64,000 nucleotides of DNA from CAYRFQ01 sp964423615 (GCA_964423615.1 CAYRFQ010000026.1:1-64000); one strand, 5' to 3'; shown: positions 29,901 to 39,498, counted from the stretch's first letter. The notes: a model not told the origin generated them from the letters alone. A program made the numbers and translations.

Positions 29901-32352
29901 CGACGTCATCTTGATCATCGACGACTCCTTGAGCATGGGCGAGGGAGACACTTACCGCGACGAAGAGATCGCGGACCTCGTTACGGACCTCACTCCCATG
30001 CTCAAGGAAAGATTGAAAGAATCTCTTCCCGCCCAGAAGAAAAAAGTGAAGGAAGAACTCCAGACACTCAACAAGCAACTCGGCGGCAAGGAAGACTTCC
30101 AGCTCCAAACGAAGATCGAGCTGCTCACGTCCCGCCTAAAAAAACTCCAGGCCCAAGAAGCCCTCATCGGCTCGCCCAACTGGAAGCCTTCGCGTTTACA
30201 ACTCGTCCAATCCGTGTTGGCCGGAAAAGACGAAACGTGGATCAAGCAACTACTCAAGAAACGCAAGATGAAAGTCCACGTCTATAACCTCGACCCCTCG
30301 GGGCGAAGTCAAAAACTCAAGGACGCCGACGGCCGAGGCATCGACATCATCAACGCCGACGAAACCGATCGGATCGAGGCCGCCAACGCCGCCGTCGGCG
30401 GGGTCACCCCCCAAGCCTACGAAAGTCGATTAGGCGAGGCCGTCCGAGGGGCACTCGATTATTACCGAGGGGCGTCGATCTCGGCGGTCGTTGTGTTGAC
30501 CGACGGAGTGACTACGCGGGGTGAAACACTCGGTGAGGTGGGCGATTATGCTGCCCAAAAGGGAGTCCCTTTGTACTTCCTGGGAGTCGGAGATGACCAA
30601 GAACAACGCGACATACAAATCCACGATTTGCAAGTCCAAGACACCGTCTACGTCTACGACCGTCTCAATTTCGAAGTCCGCGTCACGGGCAAAGGCTACA
30701 AGAACCTGACCATGCCGGTCGTCTTGAAGCTCCTCGGCCCCGATGGTAAGGAGAAAGAAGTCGTCCGCAAGATCGTTCAAGTCAACGACGACGGAACCCC
30801 CGTGAAGATCACACTACAAGACCAACCCAACTCCAAGGGCGAAAGAAAGTACATCGTCGAGGCCATACCACCGGCGGAAGTCTTGAACGATAAGTCCACC
30901 GACCCCTCGCGGTTACGAATAAAGCGGACAGTCTATGTCCAAGAAGCGAAAGAAATCAAAGTGTTGTTCGTCGAGGGGTCCGCCCGCTATGAGTATCGAT
31001 TCTTGAAGGCCATGCTGGAACGAGAAAAATCGACCAAGAAGCGGAAAAAGGGTGTGCTCCTGAAGGTCTTTCTTGTCGATGCCGACCCCAAGTTCCACCT
31101 TCAAGACACTTCCGCGCTGATGCAATTTCCCTTCAACCAAGCCGAACTGAACAAGTTCGACGTCGTGATTTTTGGAGATGTCGACCCCAAGTCCGGAAAG
31201 CTAAGCAACAAGAATCTAACCCACCTGGCGAGTTTCGTCCGCGACCATGGCGGCGGATTGCTGATGATCGCCGGGAGCAACTTTAGTCCTCACGCATACA
31301 AAAACACTCCGCTGGCCGACGTGTTGCCCATCACGCCCGCCAAAGACAGGACGCCGATCGAGCCGACCGAGCGAAAGGTGGGATATCGGCTGGAATTGAC
31401 CACGAACGGACGGCTCCACCCGATTTTCCGGTTCTCAGCGAACAACCTCGAGAACGCGAAAATACTCCAGAAACTCGAACCCATGTACTGGTGGGCTCAA
31501 AAGTACAGCCTCAAGCCCCTCGCCGAGGTCCTGGCTACCCACCCCACCAAAGAAGGGGTGGGAGAAACTCGGCGAGGGGGAACGACCAAGCATCCCCTGG
31601 TGGTCCAACAATACGTCGGCGCAGGCCGTTGCATGTTCTTTGGATTCGACGGAACCTGGCGGTGGCGCTACCGCGAAGACGAGAAACGCTACAACCAGTT
31701 TTGGATCCAGACCGTCAGGTACCTGTCTCGTCATCGGGTCAGTCGAACCGAACTCCGCCTCGACCGACAAACGTCCTACAGGCAGGGCGAACCAATCAAA
31801 ATCACTGTCCGATTCCCGGACAACATACAGCTCCCCGGACGTGCCAAGCAGTTGCGGGAAGGAGCTGCCATTCCGGTCAAAGTCGTGGCCGAACATCGCC
31901 CTTTCCAAAAAGATGGCAAAGCCGGCGATGTGGAAGTGCAGACCATCACGCTCGGCAAGGTCAAAGGAAGCCTGGGAACTTACCGCGGGGTGTTGTCCCA
32001 AACACGCGAAGGCAAATACCGATTCTGGCTCAGGACACCAGACGTCTCGAGCCTCCAACCGGGTGGCCAAAAACCAAGCGCGGAAGCGATCGTTGCTCTT
32101 CCTGCCGGAGAACTCGATCAACTAAGAATGGATCGAGAAGAGATGATGAAAGCAGCCGAAACAACGGGCGGTGGATTCTTTACCCTCGCTGACGCCGACC
32201 AATTGCTCGATTCGTTGCCCTCTGGCTTCCGAGTCTCCCTCAACGCACCGGGACCACCCCAACGAATCTGGAACCACTGGATGTTTTTCATCTTGATATT
32301 GCTACTCTTTACCGCCGAATGGATACTTCGGAAACGGAAACATCTGTTGTAG
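26923..32352 (+). CDS. BatA-type / double VWA-domain giant membrane protein
   Basis: An 1809-residue protein that looks like two planctomycete proteins joined. The first part starts with the BatA N-terminal region (IHLLNRRRYKVMTWAAMQFL, then a membrane helix), VWA domain 1 with MIDAS DASLSM near residue 121, a CARDB-like beta domain and a glutamine-amidotransferase-like domain, and ends in membrane helices near residues 820-880. A second set of helices (about 925-985) leads into VWA domain 2 with MIDAS DDSLSMG near residue 1000, then another amidotransferase-like region (GGGLLMIAGSNFSPHAY near 1445) and a final C-terminal helix. It probably works with the MoxR ATPase and DUF58 protein at the inner membrane. 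GGAG precedes the ATG. Confidence 0.88.
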   Translation: MLAALDLTIFPLAILESLGATLAIGAGAASIPVIIHLLNRRRYKVMTWAAMQFLIDAEKETSQKMRLEQLLLLLVRVLMLFLILLAMASVTTWAERMWAALWPDGGAGFVTERVYRSHKIIVIDASLSMEARQKNDKSRFHLAVDQAKKVIKGGQQGDGYSVVLLKESPQWIIHESNQADVVERELNKVRASHGNGNVPAMLSAVAEKLAATPKTYRKREVYFITDLQQSTWIGGEFTGDKRKVSGPEKRILREIEALAETVFVDVGQPNSPNLAVSDVQINYKAIAQTGSSALLRPGQTVPITATIHNYGEKTASGIRVKLLDGRAGSPRNRTEFQFEPRRERKISISPGESQTVTFDDYQFTQAGSFAVQVEIAHESDELSPDNRRAFAVSVKNRVPVLIVNGKQAVDPYASASEYLREALNPAIGKSDDPLGTIRGEEIKLAATTLVPKVISPSEFSEMTVTSLAKYDCLFLADVQVIGGTQVDRLSNYLKGGGGVVISVGNQVLKNLQGYNEKLFSGGKGLLPARLIGIETAPEKYNYFPRPPRESLWAEPPLTLFNNYRFKPSLTRSRFTQYLRADASRAKKTKTILNLVGEEEEGAIKAAKGTIRNTDPLIVMWNPPLPQKKGGPRPKRTVTQHKGRVVLMTSTWNQDWNTWSGSPGFVPFVQELTRVALSGRLRQHSVIVGRPLEEVFLSNGNVLDVTLQRPDGEEEALTTTGTGDMTTCVYTDTDVSGIYRMLLQRPSREFLFAVNTPKVGLGQSGSESDLKKVTKSVLGERLPGLKFLLVGDASSAELTRAPDGEAADSIVRTKLGPIIAQHLLFVALLLMVGEIFLAMAFGHFSGVPSPTKGKTEKLAFPITVAILAGTLLLTFLGIAVHAAYTGDLFGFLPEQARSIVEWWFNIEPPAPGEGRHWDPEWRPYRVTHSTYVWLCGTLIAGAAVMLFFVYRHEGRGIHWGQKILMAGIRIFLILLMLAVMLPMLELRFERQSWPDVILIIDDSLSMGEGDTYRDEEIADLVTDLTPMLKERLKESLPAQKKKVKEELQTLNKQLGGKEDFQLQTKIELLTSRLKKLQAQEALIGSPNWKPSRLQLVQSVLAGKDETWIKQLLKKRKMKVHVYNLDPSGRSQKLKDADGRGIDIINADETDRIEAANAAVGGVTPQAYESRLGEAVRGALDYYRGASISAVVVLTDGVTTRGETLGEVGDYAAQKGVPLYFLGVGDDQEQRDIQIHDLQVQDTVYVYDRLNFEVRVTGKGYKNLTMPVVLKLLGPDGKEKEVVRKIVQVNDDGTPVKITLQDQPNSKGERKYIVEAIPPAEVLNDKSTDPSRLRIKRTVYVQEAKEIKVLFVEGSARYEYRFLKAMLEREKSTKKRKKGVLLKVFLVDADPKFHLQDTSALMQFPFNQAELNKFDVVIFGDVDPKSGKLSNKNLTHLASFVRDHGGGLLMIAGSNFSPHAYKNTPLADVLPITPAKDRTPIEPTERKVGYRLELTTNGRLHPIFRFSANNLENAKILQKLEPMYWWAQKYSLKPLAEVLATHPTKEGVGETRRGGTTKHPLVVQQYVGAGRCMFFGFDGTWRWRYREDEKRYNQFWIQTVRYLSRHRVSRTELRLDRQTSYRQGEPIKITVRFPDNIQLPGRAKQLREGAAIPVKVVAEHRPFQKDGKAGDVEVQTITLGKVKGSLGTYRGVLSQTREGKYRFWLRTPDVSSLQPGGQKPSAEAIVALPAGELDQLRMDREEMMKAAETTGGGFFTLADADQLLDSLPSGFRVSLNAPGPPQRIWNHWMFFILILLLFTAEWILRKRKHLL

Positions 32353-32528
32353 AGACGTCCGACGAATCGGGCGTCCGGCCGAGCGATTTTCGTCAGTCAT
32401 TCGTCTTCTTTTCAAGGAGCACGACGCTCCAACCCGACACGTTCGAAAATTCCTGGCAGACTTTCTGGACCAGGAAGCACTCATAAACGAAGGTTTCGAC
32501 CCGAATCACATACAAGGCCAGAACCACT

Positions 32529-35500
32529 ATGAATCCTCTACAAGCCCGCCTCTCTACGGTCCGCCGAAAGTTCAAGCTCGTTACCCTCATACGTGGGTCC
32601 AGCGTGCTGTTGTTGGTCCTACTCGGTGCTCTCGTTTTGGCAGGCGTATTGGATTGGTTCGTGCATTTGCCAGCACTCGTCCGGGCTTTGTTGTTGGTCT
32701 GCTCATTCGGTGGAGCCCTGGTCGCGGGTTTCTATTTCTTGGAACCGCTCACTCGACCAACCGACGATCTCGCACTGGCCCTCAAGGTCGAAGAGCAGTA
32801 CCCCATTCTCAACGACTCACTCGCCAGCACGATTCAGTTCCTCAACCAACCCGAAGATGCTGCTGGAGCAGGTTCACCTTCACTCCGTCGGGAAGCAGTT
32901 CAAAGGAGTTTACGCCTGTCCCAAAGTTGTGACTTCGGGGCCATCGTGGACACCCGCGGATACATCTGGACGGGCTTCACGGCCCTCGGACTCATGCTCC
33001 TCATCGGCCTCATGACTCTGTTGCATCCAGCGACCATCGGAGCCGGAGCCCTTCGTCTGCTCCATCCCTTCGGCGACCACGAATGGCCTCGCCAAACATA
33101 CCTGGAAATCGACTTTCCCAAAAAGATCGCAACGGGCCAGGCGTTCATCATTAAAGGGAAGCTCCGCGGCAGCAAAATCCCAAGGACCGTCACGATTCAC
33201 TTTCGCGGATTACAGAACGTCGAACAAGAACGCGACGTCAAGGTCGACCACAACGAGGACGAAGGAATCGCCACGTTCAAGACAAGCGTGTCGATGGAAA
33301 ACCAGGTAAAGGAGTTCGATTTCTACGTCGTGGCCAACGACGATCGATCTCCTCGTGAAGAAGATCAGTGGCACAAAGTTTGGGTCGGACCGCCCCCGCG
33401 ATTGGTCTACCTCGACGGCGAACCCTCTCCTCAGCTGACCATTCACCATCCGAAGTACACCGGCAAGCCGACTCCCGCACCACAGCAACCCTCACAAGGC
33501 CGCGTCGAAGGCGTGCCCGGTTCCTGGGTCGACTTTCGGGCTGCCACAAACCGCCCGATCAAGAGGGCTTGGGTAAGCTTCAAGCCCGGTGAAGAACAAG
33601 AACGGGGCATTGAAATCGCTGCCGTGGCCGGGTGGTCCAACATCCCCTCCAATCCGTTGGTGGCCATGACGATCTTGGGAGGATTGCGAGCAGCACACCA
33701 AGAAATCGATGGCACCATCGAAGGCGAGACTCCTGAAGGCGGGAGTCAGTTCTCCATCCAGTTCCACCCCTGGTTCGGCGGCAGCTACTACCTGAACATC
33801 GAAGATCACGACGGACTTCGCGCTAAGGAAGATTACACACTCAAGATCGAGGGCGATCCCAAGCCGAGGATCCAGATCGTTCACCCCTCACGCAACCGAA
33901 CGTTACCTCCGAATGGGTCGTTGTCGATGACCCTTCTCGCCGACGACAGGAACTTCGGAGTCCGGACCGTCTATCTCGAATACAAACGGAAAGACAAGGA
34001 CGACAACTACATCGACCAAGTACCGAAGAAAGTCACCCTCTACCTCGGGAAGGACACACCGGGCGAGAAAGAAGTCAAGATCGAACATCGCTGGTCCATC
34101 GAAGGACTCGCCAAAGAGCACCAGACTTTGGTCGTCCAGGCCTGCGCGGAGGATTTCAACGATGTCGTTTCGTTCCCTGGAGTCGGCCGTAGCAAGCGGA
34201 TCATTCAAATTCGCATCGCCACCCAGGATGAAATCAACGGAGAGATCGACCGGAGACAACGAGAACTCTTCGAAGAGTTGAAGCAAGTCGCCGACACCCA
34301 ACGAGAAGTCCGCGACAACGTCGAGAAGATTCAGAAAGACACCCAAAAGGACAAAAAGGTCAAAGATAAACAGGTCCAGAAATTCGTCGAACAAGAGCAA
34401 GCCCAAAAAGCCATCGAAGAACGAGTCGGAATGGATAAGGAACTCGGCATCCGCAAGAAAGTGGGCGAACTGAAACGCTTACTCCGAGACAGCAACAAGG
34501 AATCTTCGACAGTCGCGGACCGTCTCGACATCATCGAGCAACAACTCGATAAACTGGCCAACAAAAACTTACGCAAGCTACCTTCCGACCTGACAGCGCT
34601 GCGACAAAAACTGAACGACGCCCAACGTAAGAAACAACCCGTCGATCCCACAACGAAACAAGAAATCGCAAAAACCCTTCGAGAGCAGAAAGAAGCCCAA
34701 GAAAAGTTCGAAGACCTTCTCCAGTACCTCGGACGGTGGGCAAACTTGCAAGATCTCCGTGGAGAACTCAGAAACATCAAAACCGACCAGGAACAACTTC
34801 AGGCCGACACTGCCAAGCTCGGACAGAAATTCGACAAAAAGAATCCCGACCACCAAGGCGAACTTCGAAGACTCGCAGCCGAGCAAGAACGACTCGCCCA
34901 GCGCTTGCGCGATTCCATGGCAAAAATGGAGAAGGTAGCCGAAGAGCGACAGAAAAAGTTCGAAAAGGAACAAAACAAAAAAACCAACGCCCCCCAAGAA
35001 AAACAAGATCCAGTCGCCAAAAAACTCTCCAAAGCGATAGACATCGGAAAGAAAACGGCACTACCAAAAAATCTCGAGGAAATCAAAGAACGCCTCGACG
35101 ATCAAAAAGTGAACCATTCCGAAGTCCAACAACGACTGGCACTCAAAGAATTCCAAAAGATGATCCAGGCCCTCGAAGAAAATCCTGTCGAAGAGATTTC
35201 GCGAAAACTCAGCAAGACTAATAAGGCGCAGGACGACATCGAGGACTTGACCAAACGCTTGAACAAGGTCACCAAGAAGGTCGACGACAAGACGAAAGAC
35301 ATTCGCGAGAAGAACAAAAAACTCCAACAAGAGCAGGACGAACTGTCGAAAAAGTTGACCAAACTCAAGAAACTCAACAATCCCGAAGAACGCAAAAAAC
35401 TCGAGGACCAGAACAAGCGACTCGCCGAGCAAAAGAAACGGCTCGAACAGCAACGCAAAGAAGTTCAGAAACAAGTCGAGGAATTGAAAAAACTGCAAAA

Positions 35501-37034
35501 GCCTGAGAATCGAAAAAAACTTCTGGATAAAATTCAAAAGGAACAGAAAAAACTCGAAGACGAGAAGAAGAAGGCCAAAGAAAAGGTCGACGAGTTGAAC
35601 AAAAAACTCGAGAAGGCCAAGAAAGTCGACGACCCAATGAAACGCAAACGGCAAGTCGAGAAGCTCGAAGATCTCAAGAACAAGGCCGAGAAGGAGCAGA
35701 AAAAACTCGAAGACGACGTCGACCAACTGAACAAAAAACTCGACAAAGCCAAGGACCTGGAAAAACCTGAACAACGACGCAAGCAACTCGAAAAACTCGA
35801 CGATCTCGACCAAAAGAACGAGCAGCAACAAAAGCAACTCGAGAAGAAACAGGACCAGCTCAACAAAAAACTCGGAGACCCGCAAAAGCGGAAAGACGAA
35901 ATAGAAGACCTTGAGAAGCAGCAGAAAAAGCTCGAGAAAGAAGTCAAAAAACTCGAGGAAGAACGCAAACGGGTACTCAACGAACTCCGGGACGAACAGG
36001 AAAAAATGGAGAAACTTGCCAAGGAAGCCCGAGAGAAAGCCAGGAAGCTCGATTTCATCGACGGCAAGGCCGGACAGCAACTCGAGAACGTCGCCAAGAA
36101 CGCCGAGAACGCCGCCGAGAAGATGAAAAAAGGCGAGGATCCCAACGAGGACCAAAAGAAGGCGAAGGAAGAACTCGAAAAAGCTAAGAAGGAACTCGAA
36201 AAAGCCCAGGAAGCCGCGCGACGAAAACTGGCTCGCGAACAACTCCTCAAAGTCGGAACACAGATTGAAGGACTCAAAGCACGCCAGGACGGCCTACTGG
36301 CCGACACGAAACGACTCCACAGGGACGTCATGCCGCCCAAGGGCGTTGGATGGAAACGACCACTCCAAGAGTCGCTGGAAGGCCTCAAGGAACCACAGAA
36401 AGCACTCGGCAAAGAGACAAAAGAGTTGGCCGGAAAACTACCCAACGCCGCCAAGGTATTCCAGTTCATTCTCGAGAAAGCCGGCGGCAACATGACCAAG
36501 GCCGGGGAGTTGATCGCCAAAAGAAGCATCAACGTGACGAACAAATTGATCGAAGCCAGGGCCAAGAGACTGGACGACCCTCGCTATCCCGATCCTAAAA
36601 TTGCACAGCAAGTCGAGTTCGAACAGGAAGCCCACGAACGGATCGTGCGATACCAGGAACGGGCCTCGGCACGCCTCCAACGATTGCTCGATGCCGTGAA
36701 GAAACAAGTCGCCGACATGAAGAAGGAAGACGAGCAGAAGAAAAAACAACAGGACAAGAAACAGGATCAGAAGGACCAAAAGAAAGAGAAAAAAGGTCTG
36801 GTGGCACGAGACGGCATTCCGCCAACGGCCCAAATCAAGGCCCTGAGACTCGAAGTCGAGGACATTCTCGAACGGACCAAGGAGTTCCACGAAGCCAACC
36901 CCGATCCTGCCAAGTTCACCGACGACGACCGTGCCGAAATCGAAGAACTCTCGGCCGACGGACAAGCCGCCTTCCGAATGTTCCGAGAGATGGTCCCCGA
37001 AACCCAAATGGGCGGTCCTCAACCCGAACAGTAA
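32529..37034 (+). CDS. Giant membrane protein with long Lys/Glu coiled coil (DUF4175-like)
   Basis: A 1501-residue protein. Two or three N-terminal membrane helices (about residues 24-70 and 145-170) are followed by Ig-like beta domains up to about residue 570. From about 575 to 1240 almost everything is charged coiled coil, including tandem repeats of about 41-44 residues ending in LNKK between residues 940 and 1120. The C-terminal region (1240-1501) is helical and ends PETQMGGPQPEQ. The position inside the MoxR/VWA cluster suggests a structural envelope role, perhaps spanning the periplasm. Function is not known. Confidence 0.8.
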   Translation: MNPLQARLSTVRRKFKLVTLIRGSSVLLLVLLGALVLAGVLDWFVHLPALVRALLLVCSFGGALVAGFYFLEPLTRPTDDLALALKVEEQYPILNDSLASTIQFLNQPEDAAGAGSPSLRREAVQRSLRLSQSCDFGAIVDTRGYIWTGFTALGLMLLIGLMTLLHPATIGAGALRLLHPFGDHEWPRQTYLEIDFPKKIATGQAFIIKGKLRGSKIPRTVTIHFRGLQNVEQERDVKVDHNEDEGIATFKTSVSMENQVKEFDFYVVANDDRSPREEDQWHKVWVGPPPRLVYLDGEPSPQLTIHHPKYTGKPTPAPQQPSQGRVEGVPGSWVDFRAATNRPIKRAWVSFKPGEEQERGIEIAAVAGWSNIPSNPLVAMTILGGLRAAHQEIDGTIEGETPEGGSQFSIQFHPWFGGSYYLNIEDHDGLRAKEDYTLKIEGDPKPRIQIVHPSRNRTLPPNGSLSMTLLADDRNFGVRTVYLEYKRKDKDDNYIDQVPKKVTLYLGKDTPGEKEVKIEHRWSIEGLAKEHQTLVVQACAEDFNDVVSFPGVGRSKRIIQIRIATQDEINGEIDRRQRELFEELKQVADTQREVRDNVEKIQKDTQKDKKVKDKQVQKFVEQEQAQKAIEERVGMDKELGIRKKVGELKRLLRDSNKESSTVADRLDIIEQQLDKLANKNLRKLPSDLTALRQKLNDAQRKKQPVDPTTKQEIAKTLREQKEAQEKFEDLLQYLGRWANLQDLRGELRNIKTDQEQLQADTAKLGQKFDKKNPDHQGELRRLAAEQERLAQRLRDSMAKMEKVAEERQKKFEKEQNKKTNAPQEKQDPVAKKLSKAIDIGKKTALPKNLEEIKERLDDQKVNHSEVQQRLALKEFQKMIQALEENPVEEISRKLSKTNKAQDDIEDLTKRLNKVTKKVDDKTKDIREKNKKLQQEQDELSKKLTKLKKLNNPEERKKLEDQNKRLAEQKKRLEQQRKEVQKQVEELKKLQKPENRKKLLDKIQKEQKKLEDEKKKAKEKVDELNKKLEKAKKVDDPMKRKRQVEKLEDLKNKAEKEQKKLEDDVDQLNKKLDKAKDLEKPEQRRKQLEKLDDLDQKNEQQQKQLEKKQDQLNKKLGDPQKRKDEIEDLEKQQKKLEKEVKKLEEERKRVLNELRDEQEKMEKLAKEAREKARKLDFIDGKAGQQLENVAKNAENAAEKMKKGEDPNEDQKKAKEELEKAKKELEKAQEAARRKLAREQLLKVGTQIEGLKARQDGLLADTKRLHRDVMPPKGVGWKRPLQESLEGLKEPQKALGKETKELAGKLPNAAKVFQFILEKAGGNMTKAGELIAKRSINVTNKLIEARAKRLDDPRYPDPKIAQQVEFEQEAHERIVRYQERASARLQRLLDAVKKQVADMKKEDEQKKKQQDKKQDQKDQKKEKKGLVARDGIPPTAQIKALRLEVEDILERTKEFHEANPDPAKFTDDDRAEIEELSADGQAAFRMFREMVPETQMGGPQPEQ
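35346..35880 (+). repeat. Tandem coiled-coil repeat region within the giant protein
   Basis: Successive units of about 41-44 codons with the pattern KP/DP-xx-RKxLEKL, EQKKLE and LNKKL. The DNA is strongly A-rich on the plus strand because of AAA/AAG/GAA/GAG codons. Confidence 0.65.
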
Positions 37035-37041
37035 CCATCGG

Positions 37042-37071
37042 CTTGAGGTCGCTAACTAGCGACGTCTCAAG
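37042..37071 (+). terminator. Hairpin after the coiled-coil gene
   Basis: CTTGAG-G-TCGCTA pairs with TAGCGA-C-(GT)-CTCAAG starting 7 bases after the stop codon. No T-tract. It may terminate or stabilise the message before the next gene. Confidence 0.4.
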
Positions 37072-37269
37072 AACGATAGACCGACCCCAACCACTGGCTT
37101 GTAAGACTTTTCGAAATGGTAGTAATCTCGTAGACGCGATAAACCCCGCCCGCACGCGTCGTGATGTATAAAATAAATAAGGGAGAAAATTGGAGTGCCG
37201 AAACGCAATTCTCACTTCAATTCCCCCAAAGTCGGGTGTCTGACACGTTTGACCCCAAGGGAGGCCCGA

Positions 37270-38325
37270 ATGACTCGTTTTGCCGGAATCTTTGCAGTGG
37301 GACTTGTGGCGGTGTTGGCCATCGGCTCCATCGCCAGTCAACCCCCCATCCAGGAAAAGAAGAAATTGGCCCCGCTCGAGGACCTCGAACCGGGCCAGAA
37401 AGGGAAAAAAGCTCTCGCGCCGTTGGAAGACGATCCCAACGATAAACAAAACGCCAACGCAAACGACGATCCGAAGAACAAGCAGAAACGGAAACTCGAG
37501 CCCCTCGGACCCCCCGACGACACCGAGAAAGGCAAGAAAAAACCAGCTGGTAAACCAGAAGATCCGAAAAAACTACTTCAAATAGCTGCAACAAACTTGG
37601 AAGAAGCCGAGAAACAACTCAAGAAGGAAAACGCCGGCACCGAGGCCCAAGACGCCCTCCAGAAGGCCCGCGACGCCCTCAAAAAATTAGAAGACCAACA
37701 GAACAACTCCAACAGCGGCGGTGGCGGTGGCGGCGGCGGTGGAGGCGGCGGCGGCGCTTCCAACAACAACTCACCCGAAGGAAGCGGTAACAGCCAGCAA
37801 CAACCACCCGACGGAGGTGGTGGTGAGGGCCAAAAGAACAACTCGCCAAAGGACGGAGGTGGTGGTGGTCAGGGACAACAAAAGAACTCACCACAAGGAA
37901 ACGGTAAGGGCGGGCAGCCTCCACCAAAAGGTGGCAACAACAAGGGACAACAACCTCCGCCCAAGGGCAACGGTAATGGCAATGCTCCAAAACAGGGAGC
38001 CAAGAAAGGCCAACAGCCGAAAGGCAATCAGGGCAAAGGTCAAAACCCACAACAACAACCCAAACAAGGTGGCGGCAACTTGGGTGGTCAACCTAATGAC
38101 GGCAAGGGCGACAAAAAGAACAACGATGGCGATGGTGGCCTCGGCGGAGACACCAACAAAAAAGACAAGAACATCGGCAAGCTCTTTCCAGGCGTGTGGG
38201 GACACCTACCCAAGACCAAACGGATGGAGATGGACGCGTACGCGAACTACGAGTTCATGCCCCAATACGAAGCACTCATCCGCCAATACTACAGCAACAT
38301 CGCAAAGCGAGCCAATAAGGACTAA
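37270..38325 (+). CDS. Exported low-complexity Gly/Asn/Gln/Pro-rich protein
   Basis: A 351-residue protein. The N-terminus is a signal peptide (MTRFAGIFAVGLVAVLAIGSIAS). Residues 25-120 are Lys/Glu/Asp-rich, with a helical ATNLEEAEKQLKKENAG segment. Residues about 145-290 are low complexity: a run of about 13 glycines, then repeats of Gly, Asn, Gln, Pro and Lys. The last 50 residues are a conserved-looking domain (FPGVWGHLPKTKRMEMDAY, YEALIRQYYSNIA). This tail also occurs in other planctomycete proteins encoded next to MoxR/VWA clusters, to my recollection. GGGAGG sits 6 bases before the ATG. Confidence 0.8.
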   Translation: MTRFAGIFAVGLVAVLAIGSIASQPPIQEKKKLAPLEDLEPGQKGKKALAPLEDDPNDKQNANANDDPKNKQKRKLEPLGPPDDTEKGKKKPAGKPEDPKKLLQIAATNLEEAEKQLKKENAGTEAQDALQKARDALKKLEDQQNNSNSGGGGGGGGGGGGGASNNNSPEGSGNSQQQPPDGGGGEGQKNNSPKDGGGGGQGQQKNSPQGNGKGGQPPPKGGNNKGQQPPPKGNGNGNAPKQGAKKGQQPKGNQGKGQNPQQQPKQGGGNLGGQPNDGKGDKKNNDGDGGLGGDTNKKDKNIGKLFPGVWGHLPKTKRMEMDAYANYEFMPQYEALIRQYYSNIAKRANKD

Positions 38326-38341
38326 CTGAGGAGAACTTCAC

Positions 38342-39478
38342 ATGGGTAGTTGGACACGCCGGAATATGCTCCTCGGAACCGTTGGGGGCCTTGGGTTGGC
38401 CACCGCCGGGGGCCTCGGGTTGGCCACGTCTCGCTTCGTCCAGGCGCAAGTCGACGCCGCACGCGACGGCAGCGCCGCTCGTGGAATGATCAACGATGCG
38501 GCCCGCGAAGACATTCGCCGCGGGTTGAACTATCTCGTCCGACAACAGCACCAGGATGGTTCGTTCGGAGCCGGTCGACATCGTGGAAACGTCGCGATCA
38601 CAAGCTTGGCCGGTCTGGCTTTGATGGCCAACGGAAGCCAACCCGGTCGAGGACCCTATGGCCGAGAAGTCGCGGATGCGTTGCAGTACGTGATTGGTCA
38701 AGAGCGCCAACGGCACCAGAATCGCGCAGCCCCAGGGTTCCTCTACAATCCGACCCGCATCCAACATGGTCCCATGTACGGACACGGATTCGGGACGCTC
38801 TTTTTGGCCGAAGCCTATGGCATGGTTCCTGATCGAAACCTCGCCTCACGATTGCGTGCTACACTCGGTCGTGCCACTCAACTCATCATCAATTCGCAAA
38901 ACCGCGATGGCGGCTGGCGGTATCGCCCGTTCCCAAGTGACGCCGACATCTCCGTCACGATCTGCCAGATCATGGCGTTGCGTGCAGCCAGGAACGCTGG
39001 CTTCTACGTACCTCGGAATGTCGTCGATAACTGCATCAACTACGTCAAGGATTGTCAATCCCGGGACGGAGGCTTCCGATACCAAAAACGGCGAGGAACC
39101 CAAACAGGTTTCGCGAGGACCGCCGCTGGCTTGGTGGCTCTCTACAGTGCGGGACTGTACGAAGACGAAACAATCACCCGAGCCTTAAACTTCCTCCACG
39201 ATCATTGTCGCCCGACGATACGCAATCGCCCCCGACATCTCAACATGGACATCAACCTGCACTTCTACTACGGCCACTATTACGCCGCTCAAGCCATGTG
39301 GATCGCAGGTGGCCACTGGTGGCGTACCTGGTTCCCCGAGATTCGAGATGACCTCCATCGCCGACGAAGAGACGATGGCTCCTGGTACGATGGACGAATC
39401 GATCCACACTACTGCACCGCCATGGCACTGATCGTGCTCCAGGTTCCCAACAACTACCTGCCCATCTTCCAAAGGTGA
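38342..39478 (+). CDS. Exported prenyltransferase/squalene-cyclase-fold repeat protein
   Basis: A 378-residue protein with a twin-arginine-like N-terminus (WTRRNMLLGTVGG). The rest is an alpha/alpha-toroid of the terpene cyclase / prenyltransferase type with QW-like repeats: LVRQQHQDGSFG, INSQNRDGGWRY and KDCQSRDGGFRY. No DxDD or other cyclase acid motif is evident, so catalysis is doubtful. It probably binds protein or ligand in the envelope. AGGAGA precedes the ATG, 17 bases after the previous stop. Confidence 0.82.
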   Translation: MGSWTRRNMLLGTVGGLGLATAGGLGLATSRFVQAQVDAARDGSAARGMINDAAREDIRRGLNYLVRQQHQDGSFGAGRHRGNVAITSLAGLALMANGSQPGRGPYGREVADALQYVIGQERQRHQNRAAPGFLYNPTRIQHGPMYGHGFGTLFLAEAYGMVPDRNLASRLRATLGRATQLIINSQNRDGGWRYRPFPSDADISVTICQIMALRAARNAGFYVPRNVVDNCINYVKDCQSRDGGFRYQKRRGTQTGFARTAAGLVALYSAGLYEDETITRALNFLHDHCRPTIRNRPRHLNMDINLHFYYGHYYAAQAMWIAGGHWWRTWFPEIRDDLHRRRRDDGSWYDGRIDPHYCTAMALIVLQVPNNYLPIFQR

Positions 39479-39498
39479 GCAGTCGGAGACAGGAATCC

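Noticed and set aside
35061..36242. 393-codon Leu/Phe-rich frame that looks like a membrane protein
   Set aside because: It is the complement of the Lys/Glu coiled coil (AAG and GAG read as CTT and CTC), so the hydrophobicity is an artefact.
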